A DNA stretch of 64,000 nucleotides, taken from positions 61,389,128 through 61,453,127 of the forward strand of contig CM057481.1 of the NCBI GenBank assembly GCA_030035585.1. Reading direction: 5' to 3'. The stretch is from Dugong dugon. Its lineage: Eukaryota; Chordata; Mammalia; Sirenia; Dugongidae. The notes under the pieces were generated by a model. The model was not told the origin of the DNA. It was given only the letters and a program-made list of their open reading frames with translations, and ran no database searches. The first letter of the stretch is position 1, and the number at the start of each line of letters is the position of its first letter. Made by a program: the position numbers and the translations under genes. Of this stretch, positions 13,056 through 25,062 are shown one piece after another.

Positions 13056-13222
13056 GAACAAAAAAACCAAAGCCGTGGTTGTGGAGTCAATTCCGACTCA
13101 CAGTGACCCTACAGCACAGAGTAGAACTGCCCCACAGGGTTTCCAAGGAGTGCCTGGTGGGTTTGAACTGCCGGCCTTTTGGTTAGCAGCCGACCTCTTA
13201 AACACTATGCCACCAGGGCTCC
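13056..13222 (-). mobile_element. AfroSINE, minus
   Basis: Tail-first on the plus strand, it runs from the RTE-like tail through the conserved CCCCACAGGGTTTCCAAGGA body to the tRNA-like head CACCAGGGCTCC. 13,223-13,500 holds no feature I can name. Confidence 0.9.
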
Positions 13223-13499
13223 AACCAGGTAAAAAACAGAAAAAATAAAATTTATGGAACTTTTTTATAAACTAAACTTAAAGTGAAATATGCTGGATAT
13301 GCACCATAAAGGAGAATGTGAAATTCTTTTTCTCAAAAATCATTTAGCTTAATGTGTGCTAGTTAAACTTATACTAGGTTTGTTAAAAACTGAGAGGTGG
13401 TTATAAGAAGCCAGAAGCTTTCAGAGAACTCTAACTCTTAAACCACAACAAACTGGTGAGAAAGGAGTCTTCCATTATATGAAGATACCACAATTTTTT

Positions 13500-15412
13500 C
13501 AGAAAGAAATAAAAGACCAAAATGGATTTCAGGAGAGACTCTGAAAGTTGCTCTTGAATGTAGAGTAGCTAAAGGAAAAGGAAGAAATGATGAAGTAAAA
13601 GAACAGAACAAAAGATTTCAAAGGGCGGCTAGAGAATGCAAAGTAAAGTACTATAATGACATGTGCAAACACCTGCAGTTAGAAAACCAAAAGGGAAGAA
13701 CACACTTGGCATTTCTCAAGCTGAAAGAACTGAAGGAAAAATTCAAGCATCAAGTTACAATACTGAAGGATTCTACAGGGAAAAATTAAACACCGCTGGA
13801 AGCATCGAAAGAAGATGGAAGGAATACACAGTCACTGTACCAAAAAGAACTGGTTGATATTCAACCATTTCAGGAGGAAGCATATGACCAAGAACCGATG
13901 GTACTGAAAGAAAAAGTACAAGCTGCACTGAAGACACTGGCGAAAAACAAGGCTCCAGGAACTGACAGATTACCAACTGAGATGTTTCAACAAATGGATG
14001 CAGTGCTGCAAGTGCTCACTTGTCTATGCCAAGAAATTTAGAAGACATCTACCTGCCTAACTGACTGGAAAAGATCCATATTTGTACCCATTCCAAAGAA
14101 AGGTGATACAACAGAATGTGAAAATTATCAAACAATATCGTTAATATTACACACAAGTAAAATTTTGCTGAAGATCATTCAAAAGTGGTTTCAACAATAC
14201 ATCCACAGGGAACTGTCAGAAATTCAAATTGGATTCAGAAGAAGTCGTGGAACAAAGGTATCATTGCTAGTGTCAGATGATCATGGCTGAAAGGAGAGAA
14301 TACCAGAAAGATGTTTACCTGTGTTTAACTGACTACACAAAGCCATTCAACTGTGTGGATCATAACAAATTATGGATAACATTGTGAATAACGGGAATTC
14401 CAGAACACTTAATTGTGCTCATGAGGAAACTGTACTTAGACCAAGAGGCAGTCGTTTGAACAGAACAAGGGGATACTGGGTGGTTTAAATTCAAGAAAGG
14501 TGTGCATCAGGGTTGTATCCTTTCAACATACTTATTCAATCTGTATGCTGAGCAAATAATCCAAGAAGCTGGACTATATGAAGAACACAGCATGAGGACT
14601 GGAGGAAAACTCATTAATAACCTGTGTTATGCAGATGATACAACCTTGCTTGCTGAAAGTGAAGAGGACTTACGAGCTTATTGATGAAGATCAAATACCA
14701 TAGCCTTCAGTATGGATTACACCTCAACATAAAGAAAACAAAAATCCTCACAACTGGACCAATAAGCAACATCATGATAAACGGAGAAAAGATTGTAGTT
14801 GTCAAGGATTTCATTTTCCTTGGCTCCACGAACATGCCCATGGAGGCATCAGTCAAGAAATCAGAGGATGCACTGCACTGGGAAAATCTGCTGCAAGAGA
14901 TTTCTTTAAACTGTTAAAAAAGCAAAGAAGTCACTTTAAGGACTAAGGTGTGCCTGACCCAAGCCATGGTGTTTTCAATTGCCTCCTATGGATGTAAAAG
15001 CTGGATAATGAATAAGGAAGACCACAGAAGAATTGATGCCTTTGAATTATGGTGTTGACAAACAATACTGAATATACCATGAACTGCCAGAAAAATGAAC
15101 AAATCTGTCTTGGAAGAAGTACAGCCAGAATGCTCATTAGAAACAAGGATGGCGAGACTTCGTCTTACTTACTTTGGACATCCTTAGAGGCACCAATCCC
15201 TAGAGAAGGGCATCATGTTTGGTAAAGTAAAGGTTTGGTGAAAAAGAAGAAGACCCTCAACGAGATGGACTGTCACAGTAGCTGTAACAATGGATTCAAA
15301 CATACCTACGATTGTGAGGATGGCACAGGACTGGGCAGTGTTTCAATCTGTTGTACACAGGGTCACTATGACTCAGAATCGACTAGACGGCACCTAACAA
15401 CAACAACAACAG
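13500..15412 (+). mobile_element. RTE LINE copy A, 5'-truncated, with degraded reverse transcriptase
   Basis: RTE LINEs encode an endonuclease-reverse transcriptase. This 5'-truncated copy keeps the reverse transcriptase and the 3' end. KNKAPGTDRLP lies near 13,945, and the catalytic YADD sits in LCYADDTTLLAESEEDL at about 14,622-14,675. Downstream connector sequence follows, with a 3' terminus of CACCTAACAACAACAAC. Stops and frameshifts are frequent. The last about 60 bp resemble the AfroSINE tail, so this family is the likely partner that moves the SINE. Confidence 0.85.
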
Positions 15413-15532
15413 CAACTTACTTATCTCTTCAATTATTGATAGATTTTTGGGATTTTTGTTACTGTTGCTGCTTTGATTATTAACTGTCATAGACCCTTAG
15501 CAGAAAAAACAAACAAAAAAAAGTTTGAAAGG

Positions 15533-16932
15533 TGTTATGGATTGAATTGTGTCCCCAAAAATGTGTGCCAACTTGGCTTGGCCATGATTCCCAGTGCTGT
15601 GTGGTTGTCCACCATTTTGTCACCTGACGTGATTTTTCTATGTGTTATAAATCCTACCTCTATGATGTTAATTTTCCTAGATTTATACTTGGTACATTCC
15701 ATGTTCCAAATATTAACGGATGTCTGCAGCTGTTTCTTCTCATTTTGAGTCATGCCACATCAGCAAATGAAGGTCCTGAAAGCTCAATTCCAACCACATT
15801 ATGAAGACTGACTCTACTTTGAGGAGGCAGCTCTCCCCCAGTCATCTTTTGAGTGCCTTTCAATCTGAGGGGCTCATCATCTGCCACTATATCAGACAAT
15901 GTTCCGCTGCTATTCATAAGGTTTTCACCGGCTAATTCTTTTCAGAAGTAGACCAGCAGGTCCTTCTTCCTAGTCTGTCTTAGTCTGGAAGCTCAGCTGA
16001 AACCTATCCACCATGGGTGACCCTGCTGGTATTTAAATACCTTTCAAAGTGTTGAAAAGATGTCACCTTGAGGACAAAGGTGTACCTGACCCAAGATACA
16101 GTGTTTTCAATCACCTCATATGCATGCAAAAGCTGGATGATGAATAAGGAAGACAGAAGAACTGATGCCTTTGAATCGTGGTATTGGTGAAGAATATTGA
16201 ATATACCATGGACTGCCCAAAGAACAAACTAATCTATCTTGGAAGAGGTACAACCAGAGTGCTCCTTAGAGGCAAGGCTGGCGAGACTATGTCTCACATA
16301 CTTTAGACATGTTATCAGGAGGTACCAGTCATCCCTGGAGGAGGACATCATGCTTGGTACAGTAGAGGGTCAGCAAAAAAGAGGAAGACCCTCAGTGAGA
16401 TAGACTGACACAGTGGCTGTAACAACGGGATGAATCATAACAACGACTGTGAGGATAGCGCAGGACCAGGCAGTGTTTCGTTCTGTTGTACACAGGGTTG
16501 CTATGAGTTGGAATCGACCCAATGGCACCTAACAACAACATGATGTTAAAGAGGCAGTATTAGAAGCAGTTATGTTAATCAGGCAGGGCTCAAACTATAA
16601 GATTAGGCTGTATCTTGAGTCAATCTCTTTTGAGACATAAAAAGAGAGAAGTGAGCAGAGAGACAGGGGAACTTCATGCCACCAAGAATGAAGAACCAGG
16701 AGGGGGAGCGTGTCCTTTGGACTCAGGGTCCCTGTGTTGAGAAGCTCTTAGACCAGGGGAAGATTGAAAACAAGAACCTTTCCCCAGAGCTGACAGAGAG
16801 AGAAAGCCTTCCCCTAGAGCTGGTACCATGAATTTGGACTTCTAGCCTCCAAAAGTGTGACAGAATAAACTTGTTTGTTAAAGCCATCCAATTGTAGTAT
16901 TTCTGTTATAGCAGCACTAGATGACAAAGACA
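15533..16932 (+). mobile_element. Solo LTR (ERVL-MaLR-like), split by an RTE
   Basis: It starts TGTTATGGATTG and ends AAAGACA, with AATAAA near 16,864. Flanking 5-bp duplications are AAAGG (15,528-15,532) and ATAGG (16,933-16,937). Without the 868-bp insert and the repeated 10 bp it is about 520 bp. The same family occurs in the other orientation at 55,354-55,846. No internal viral region adjoins it. The MaLR label is from memory of related LTRs. Confidence 0.75.
15672..16539 (+). mobile_element. RTE copy C with inverted 5' part (twin priming)
   Basis: This is an 868-bp insert between perfect 10-bp duplications ATGATGTTAA (15,662-15,671 and 16,540-16,549). The left part, to about 16,040, is RTE 5' sequence in reverse orientation; compare 32,070-32,150 on the opposite strand. 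The right part is RTE 3' sequence in forward orientation, ending CACCTAACAACAACA. Confidence 0.85.
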
Positions 16933-17149
16933 ATAGGGCAGTAGAGTGGGGAGCACACCCAGAGGGATTATGTTTCTTTTTGGTGTGTGACCTAGAGCAT
17001 GATTTTTAACCTGCATTCTTCTGATGGAATTCAGAGTCTGTGAACTTAGATAAGAAAAAAAAAAAAAAACTACATCTTAACTGAAATTTAGTTTTTTCTT
17101 TAACTATGAAGCAGTACCTGTGACTCTGTCACCAACAGAAATATGTTTA

Positions 17150-17301
17150 TAAACCCACTGCCATGGAGTTGATTCCAACTCATAGCGACCCTATAGGTTT
17201 TCCGAGGTTGTAAATCTCTACAGAAGCAGACTCCTACATCTTCCACAGGGCCATTGGTGGTTTCGAACTGCTGACCTTTCAGTTAGCAGTTGATCACTTT
17301 A
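17150..17301 (-). mobile_element. AfroSINE, minus, internally deleted
   Basis: The tail, body and part of the tRNA-like region are present. About 30 bp of the body are missing after the CTATAGG motif, and the extreme head is lost. Confidence 0.8.
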
Positions 17302-18370
17302 ATATGTTTATATTAGTTAGTTATTCTGGCTGTTGTGTGTATCAGTAGTTCATTCCTTGTTAACATATCACACTGTTTCACTTTTCCTCCCCTACACACT
17401 TGTCGTACCACCTGCTTCTTACGTTATCTACTCGGTTTTCTAGACTAGAAATGGAAATTTTCCTTGATTCAGCTCTCTCTCACCTTGCACAAATAAGCGT
17501 TTTAAAGATTATAAAAAGCACATTTAGCCAATTTCTTTTGCAGCTCTTCCCCTTTGTCATTCACATTCTACATCTCCTGTTTTCTAGAAATTCCTCAGTG
17601 CTTTCTCAAATAACTGTCATTAACTTTTGTGAAATGAAAGTTGTGTTCAAAAACCTCAAAAGGTCCCCATATTACTGAAGTGCAAAAAATATGTATCACC
17701 CTTATCCAGAGCCACCTACCCATGGAACCTTTAAGCAAACTGGAAAAGATACTCTCCTGGGTGGATAAATCAGAAAAGGTCAGCCCCCTGACCAGAGGTA
17801 AGGCTTGTTTAGTGAAGTGCAAAGTTGTACAAAGAAAATGATGCCCATTCCTCAGGGAAGACACAGTCCTGAAATGGAAACAAGGGTTAGATTTAAGCCC
17901 TCGTTGTACAAGGGTATCCCCAGCCCCAACCAGAAGACAGTTATCCATTGCTTTATATAAGAACTATATAAAATTAATGAACAGTTTTCCTATAAATGTT
18001 ATAATAGAGTGATTTCAGGAGTTTCACTAATAGAACCCCATGCCATTGAATTTAGAGTTTCCCTGTAATTAAATTGTTAGTATAAGGAGAGTTTCCTTAA
18101 AAGATTTCAACTATCAAGTTTAGCTTGCAATGCCTCTTCTCTTTAATAAAAAAGTAGAGAAACTTTAATGGACACAGAATCAAAACTAAGACTGAAGATC
18201 TATATCTACACACACATAACATACCTACGTAACACCAACATACTTATATAACATCAACATATTATCTATTCATGTTGTTCTAGATTTACTCATCTGTTTG
18301 TCTATGTAAATAATATAAAATGTAAACTGAACATTTTAATAGAAAATGTAGATAAAGACTATCTCAAGTA
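17302..18370. other. Intron sequence, nothing recognised
   Basis: No gene, RNA or repeat is recognised. Short open frames on both strands near 17,400-17,950 lack splice or family signatures. Confidence 0.5.
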
Positions 18371-18379
18371 GCATGAATG

Positions 18380-18900
18380 GGAATGATAATAGTGATATGA
18401 GCTATCATTTACTGAGTCTACTATGTACCAGGCCCTATACTAGCTATAAGAGGATACAACTGTAAGTCAGACATGTATCATCTCTTCAAAGAGCTAATAA
18501 GAGATAAAACAGACGATTATAATATAATCTAGACTGTGATAAGAAACTATCTCTTCTGTGAATGACAGAAAATAAATGATAGACTATCATTCAGAGACAC
18601 ACAAGTAATTCCCAACTGGGAAAATCAAAAGGTTTCAGTCGAGAAGGTAGAGTTTAAGTTAGGTCTTGAAGACAGGTATGGAAAGAAAAGGCAGCATTTC
18701 AGGTATAAGGAATAGAATGAAAAAGGCACAGAAAAGTGGAAAGGCAGTGTGACTCACACACAAGATGTATGAAAATAAGATCTACCTTATTTGAAACAAT
18801 CTGGTATCAGAGAGGAACAGGAGAACTGTACTGTGCACAAACAGAAGGTTTAAACTTACACAAAACATTTAGGCAAATCAGAGTGTGATACAGTAACACA
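18380..18900 (+). repeat. Ancient mammal-wide interspersed repeat
   Basis: It begins with a MIR/L2-like ACTATGTACCAGGCCCTATACT motif and continues with a GCATTTCAGGTATAAGGAATAG-like block. The latter belongs to the same old family as 30,800-31,335. The family name is uncertain. Confidence 0.5.
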
Positions 18901-19239
18901 AACAATGGACAAGAAAATGAAACATGAATCCTAAAGGTGTAATCACTGCTAATCATTACACCTTTAGCAATTCCAGCTAATCATTATACCTCAATCAAGT
19001 CACACAATTATTCTGAATTTCAGATCCCACTTAAAGGTAAAAATAAAGTTGTCATCCTCCTAGCTGATCTTCAAGATTCTTTTAAAATATAACATTTTAA
19101 GTACACGCAAATAAAGAAAATGAAGAAAATGGAATAAGCTGTTATACAATTCTGTGATTCTTTCTACTGATACTAACAAAGGATTCTTTTCAATTTCAAA
19201 TTACCAACTTTATCACTGCCTCACCACAAAGGTACTTTA

Positions 19240-20470
19240 GTTTCCATACTGTATTTTTAATTTCTTATTTTTAATAGATAATATACCATATATTACAAAA
19301 TTAAAAAGAGTCACAAAAATATACAAAGAAAATGTAACTCTCATTCCTATCCGCCAGCCACAGAGATCTCACCAATCTCCCTAGAGACAACCAATGTTAC
19401 TAGTTTTTAATTTGGCCTTCTAGAGACATTTTATGCACACAGAAGCAAAAAGGTGCATTTATATTTGTTTCCTCATTTCTCGTATACAACGAAAACATGC
19501 TATAAACCCTGTTCTGTATTTTTCAGAGATCATTAGGTATCTGTATACGAAGTATTTCCTTATCCTTTTTATGGTATCACAGTATTCCCTTGAATAGATA
19601 AACTATAATATATATGACAAGTTCCCAATCTTTTAAGCTACTTCCAGTCTCTTGCTGTTAGAAACAATGCTGCCAAAAGTCCCTTTACAAAGACAGTGCA
19701 ACTTATACTCACCAGAGCCTTTCTAACATAGTGTTATTTTATTTTGCCAACCTGACAGATGAAAAACTGTATTCACTATAAGCATTTCTCCATAAGTGAG
19801 ATTTAAGGATCTTTCATTTGATTTCAGTTCATTTATACTTTCCTGTAAATTATCTGTTCATATTTTTTTACCTAATTTTTTTTTCTCTACTGGACTGTTT
19901 TATTCTTAATGACTAATAGGAGCTCTTTGTCATATAAACTGTTTTTCCCCAATTTGGTATTTGTTTCCTTATGGTAGGTTTCATCATATAAAAAATTAGT
20001 GTGGGTAGTCAAATTCATATTTTTTAAAGGTTTCTGAGTTTTGTGTTACATTTAGAATGGCTTCCCCACTCAAAGACTAATGTAAATACCTACGGTATAT
20101 TCTAACATTTTTATGATTTTAATTTATATTTAAATTGTATCTATACAAATTATTTTTTCCCAGATGGCTACCCAATTACACAACCCATTTACTGAATAAT
20201 CTGCCTCAGTGATTTGAAATGACATCATTACCATAAAATACCTTCTCATTATGCATCTGAGTCTATATCGAGATTTTCTGTTTCAGTAATAAATCTACTT
20301 GTGAACCAATGCCACCATTGTAACTGCAATTTTCCAATATGCTTTTAACGTCTGGTAGGGCTATTCCCTTCATTTTTCCTCATTTGGATACTTTTTCCAG
20401 CGATTTTTTTCCTAATGAAATTTAGAATCATCTTGTCTAAAAATCTTCCGAAAATTGTACTAAGATTATA
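19240..20470 (-). mobile_element. Old L1 3'-region fragments, minus
   Basis: This is reverse-oriented L1M-type noncoding 3' sequence, for example the CACCAATCTCCCTAGAGACAACC block near 19,370 and its downstream companion. It is strongly decayed; limits are approximate. Confidence 0.45.
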
Positions 20471-20479
20471 GATTAAACT

Positions 20480-23000
20480 AGAGGACATCACCATCTTTCT
20501 ATCCAAGAACCATGATATGCTTTCTTCAGTTTCGTTTCCTTCTTTTATTATGAACTACATCACATATAGAGAAGACTGTATGAAACATATTTACAAACAA
20601 AATGATTATTAAGATAACATCTGCGTACCAACACAAGGGATAAGACAAGGAATCTTACCAGTACCTTAAAAGCCCTTTGTGTGACTATTCCTGATCAAAT
20701 AACTACCATGTCCCCATAGATAACTGCTATCATGAATTTTGTGGTAATTAAGCTCTTGCTTTTCTGTATAGCTCTTACTAGCTACAGGTATATCCTTAAA
20801 TAATATAATTCAGTGTTGCCTGTTTTGAAGTGTATTTTGAGAAGAAACACACCATAGGGATCTTTTGTGGTTTTGCTTCTTTCACTCAACACGTTTGTGA
20901 GATTCAACCATTTGATTTCTGTAGCTGTAGCTCATTCATTGTTCATTGCTATATAGTATTTCTTTGAACAAATGTATCACAATTTAATTATCTAGACATT
21001 TGGGTTGCTTCCAGTTTGGAGCTATCATAAAAAGTTGCTGCCATGTACATTATTATACACATATCCTCACAAGTCTGCAACCATTTTTCTGAAGAGCAGT
21101 TCTCAAAGTGTGGTCTGCAGACCCCTGAGACCCTTTCAGGGGCCCATGAGGCCAAAACGATTTTCATAATCAAAGACATTATTTGCTATTTTCATTGTGT
21201 TAATACTTGCACATAGTATAAAAGCAATGGTGGGTGAAACTGCTAGCGCATTTACAAAGGGCTGTTCTAGAAGTTATAATTTTTACTGCCACAACAATTG
21301 CAGTAAAAATAATATTGGTTTCATTTAAGAATATTAATTGATTAATCAGTAAAAATTATTAATCTTATTAACTTTCAATCCATAAGTACTTATCATTTTA
21401 ATATTTGTGCAACAAAATGGGAGAGAATAACAACTGACAAACTATGATTATTCAAACTTGGGTATCTGGCAGAAGTTTCCTCAAAAATGAACAAAGTGAG
21501 CCTGTCACTTCAAGGAAAAGAATTGAGTGTATTTGTGGCCAATGACAAAATTTGAAAAACTTATATCAGTCACTGTGAGCTTGACTGCTTCCCAATATTT
21601 AAAGACTTTTCTAATGAGATCAGTGGTTATGTTTTAAAATGTGCATTTCTGTTATTTATTAAAATATATCAGTATTTGAAATATCTGCATTACTCAGTGA
21701 ACCAGTATTTTCAAAATGATCAATGAATAATATTATAATATCAAACACAGGTAAAAGATCCACTGAACTTGCAAGACAGTCTAATGAATTATAAAGTTAA
21801 AGAACACAAAAAGTTCATCGTATGGTTTCAGATTCCACATTGGACCAAACCTTTAAAAAACTACCACTTGTCAAGTTTTGGAGTATTATCAAACAGAAAT
21901 ACTCATAATTATCTGAAAAGGCTATTAAAATACTTTTTCTTTTTCCTAGTATGTATTTTTGTGAGGTTGAATTTTCTTCACAAAATTTAACCAAAACAAC
22001 ATATTTCAACTGAATGTTCAACATGTTTCAACACACGGAATGCAGAAGCAGATATGAGAATCAGCTGTCTTTTATCAAGTCAGTTATTAATGTTTCAAAA
22101 TAAGAGTATAAGGGTTCTAAGACCAAAAAGTTTGACAACATATTGTTAAGTTATATAACTAGGAGTAAAACTGTTGGGTCATAAGATAAGCACATTTTCA
22201 GCTTTACTAGGTAATGACAATGTTCTCCAAAGAGTTTGTTCTAATCGTCACTCTCACCAGCAGAGTGTAAAATTTCCGCTGATCCAAATCCAGGCCAACG
22301 CTTACTGCATTCAGACTTAGTTTTGCTGATCTGAAAGGTATGTAATACTATCTCACTGCAGTTTCAACTTGCATTTCATGATTACTAATAAGATGATACA
22401 CCTTTTCATATGCTTCCTATATGTCTGGATTATTGCTTTTGTCAAAAACCTATTTAAGTTTTCTATCTATTTCTCTACTAGGCTGTCTTAGTTTTCTGTA
22501 TGATTTGCAGTTGTTTTGTATACTCTACAAACTAGTCCCTTTGTTGGCCAAACCTACTGCCATTATCTTCTTCCCTTCTAATGTATGTGTTTTCACTCTT
22601 ACGGTAGCTTTTATAAAAAGAATTTTTTTTTTTTTAATGTAGCTGAATTCGTCAATGTTTTTCTTTACAGTCTGAGCTTTCTGCACCTTAAGAAATCCAT
22701 CACAAATATTTTCTTCTTTATTATCTTTTAAATTTTTTTCATGTGGAAATACAAAGGAACCCAAAGACTTTTTCCTATTGTTTGTTGTTTCTCTTTAAAT
22801 TTAAATTCATTTGGTCTTATCTTCTGGTATGCCTGGTGATTTTTGACTTATTGCTGGACTTTGTTTATGAAAAATTATAGAGCTATTTTAAGGCACTAGA
22901 TGACATTTTCCAGCAGAGAGGATGTATTTTTTCTTCAAAGAGGCACTTGGGATAGAGAAGATCATTTTAATTCAACATGGACATGGGCTGATTGAAAGCT
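20480..23000 (-). mobile_element. Old L1, minus, split by a hAT element
   Basis: These are reverse-oriented L1 segments (CTATATAGTATTTCTTTGAAC near 20,950; AACTAGGAGTAAAACTGTTGGG near 22,158) that continue across the element at 21,094-22,145. The right limit is vague and abuts the hAT at 23,062. Confidence 0.6.
21094..22145 (+). mobile_element. hAT-Charlie (MER1-type) element, noncoding
   Basis: The left end carries CAGTTCTCAAAGTGTGGTCTG and the CCCTTTCAGGGGCCCATGAGG block typical of Charlie/MER1. The right end carries ATGCAGAAGCAGATATGAGA and GACCAAAAAGTTTGACAAC, whose complement resembles the left end. The 8-bp duplication has decayed beyond recognition. No transposase was read. Confidence 0.75.
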
Positions 23001-23858
23001 GGGCTTCAGTCTTTATCAAGAGTCCCCGACCCCAGTTTTCTATTATTCTGAGGGTGTAGCCCAAAGGGTAGCAAACTTTTTCTGAAAAGGGTCAGATAGT
23101 AAATATTTTAGGTTTTATGAAACAGGACATAAAATCAAGGATCTTAAGAAGGTATTTATCTAACAAAAGAGGAAATAAATTTCCACAAATTTATTGATAA
23201 TTATAAATACAAAAATATGATAATAACGGAACATGATCTTTTATAATACAAGTCTACTATGAAAATAATAGAATTTGAAGGGGAGGTAACATTTCACTTA
23301 ACTGACGATCACAGTTATTGTTCCCTATCATCAAAACTGATTGCATGTGTTCAACTGTTCATTCTGATCTGTACTGGGATTCTACATATCCATCTTTGAA
23401 AATGCTTTTTAACACAGAGGTACTGCCAAATACTGATATTGATCCACAAGTACATAATTTTAGTTGAGCATATTCATTGTTGGAAGGCATTTAGGGAATT
23501 CTATTAAAGTCTTCTCTTGATCTTTGCCTTTTAGCATGTCATTACACTGCAGAATAATCACTTTCAATTAAAGCATAGGTTGAAGCTCAATATGAAAAGT
23601 ACCTTTGTATCAGCTTCAAGGTCTAAAAAATGCTGGATCTGTAGTTTGGGCTCAAAAAATATTTTTTGCAGTAAATTTATGTGTTAATCGAGAGCTTGTT
23701 TTTTGTTTTAACTCCTGACGGCATGAAAAATGTATAAAACAGCTTGACATTACTTGGGATTCGAACATTAGTTGTAGAAATTACCACAGTGTAATTTTTA
23801 CATGTAAGTGCTGCCTGCCTTGTATTTTTAGGTTGAATTCATTCAGAAATTTTGTCAA

Positions 23859-23895
<37 letters not shown>

Positions 23896-23965
23896 AATAC
23901 AGAGAAGATTAGCATGGCCCCTGCGCAAGGATGACACACAAATTCGTGAAGCGTTCCATATTTTT
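23859..23965 (+). pseudogene. U6 snRNA pseudogene, full length
   Basis: U6 is the catalytic snRNA of the spliceosome. All 107 positions align without gaps to mammalian U6, from GTGCTTGCTTCGG to CCATATTTTT. Three differences are visible, at positions 6, 38 and 80, and each is a C-to-T or G-to-A change at a CpG. That is the decay expected of a silent copy. No clear proximal sequence element or properly spaced TATA box lies upstream. The sequence runs straight into L1 3' sequence, so it is a retrotransposed copy. Confidence 0.95.
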
Positions 23966-24297
23966 CATTGTCATAGGGCAACATTTGTAGTAACTGTTAA
24001 ATGAGAAACTATTTTGTTCTGTAAGCCTTCATCTTAAGCAAGAGTAACAGCACAATTCGAAGAGCATAGTCAATGTCACTGAACTGTGCATGTAGAAATT
24101 TTTGAAATGGCGTATCTTTGGCTATGTGTATTTTCACCAAAAAAAAAAAAAAAGATTGAGAAGTTAAAGGGTTGATATGTTGTGGGGTTGTTAACCAATG
24201 TCATAAAACAATATGTGTACTTTTGTTTCATGAGAAACTATTTGTTCTGTAAGCCTTCACCTGAAGTACAATAAAAAAATTAATTAATTTAAAAAAA
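23859..24297 (+). mobile_element. Chimeric U6-L1 retrosequence
   Basis: U6 (23,859-23,965) is joined directly to L1 3' UTR sequence, which ends with ACAATAAAAAA and an A-rich tail at about 24,297. The whole unit is flanked by a 14-bp duplication, AGAAATTTTGTCAA (23,845-23,858) and AGAAATTCTGTCAA (24,298-24,311), with one mismatch. This fits template switching of the L1 reverse transcriptase from L1 RNA to U6 RNA during one integration. Confidence 0.85.
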
Positions 24298-25062
24298 AGA
24301 AATTCTGTCAAATCTTCAACAAAAACTAACTTACAAAGGCATTAACTATTAAATTTAGTGGCTGAGGGCAATTCTGATTCAGAAAATTTTTAATCTGGGC
24401 TCTAATCTCAAAAAAAGAAAAAAAAAGGCGGTACAACTTTATCAATGCTAAGTTATCAAACTGTTGTGTGGTGGAGCAAATCAGGATATCCATCCAGCTT
24501 CTGTTTCTGACAGAAATTCACAGAACTGAGTTACATCCACAAGAGCAAATGAAGTTCACCAATAACATTATTGGTTCAACTGCACATGACAGATAATATT
24601 TTCCAAAAAGTACCTACTGATGATTAATATAATGAATAACTTCAAACATCTTAACATTTTAAGCTCTGTAAATTTGTCAACATAAACCTTTTTCTGCATT
24701 TTATCAAGCTTTGAAAATCTGTCCAAGTAAGCCTTTTTCTACTCTTCACATATCCTTACCTCTATCAGCTATAACACATCTTAGCAGATTCCACTTCAGA
24801 TTGTATTGAACTAGTGTTTTCTTAATTCTTTAAAAATATTCTCGCCTGTAGTTGTTCCACACAAACTATATAAAAAGACTAATAATTCTTCAGTCACTTC
24901 AAAGTCAGCATACCACTACTGAGCAGTATTTAACATATACTGACTCAGCAAGAACCTAGGAAAACCATTAGAAATCAGTGTCTTGTTTTTTCAATTGGCT
25001 ATAGATTTTGCTCCCAATGTCCTCTACTTTTTGAGCAACTATTGTCTCTGAAAGGCTGACAG

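Noticed and set aside
23859-23965. Functional U6 snRNA gene
   Set aside because: Three CpG-decay changes, no clear U6 promoter elements upstream, and fusion to L1 sequence between target duplications indicate a retrocopy.
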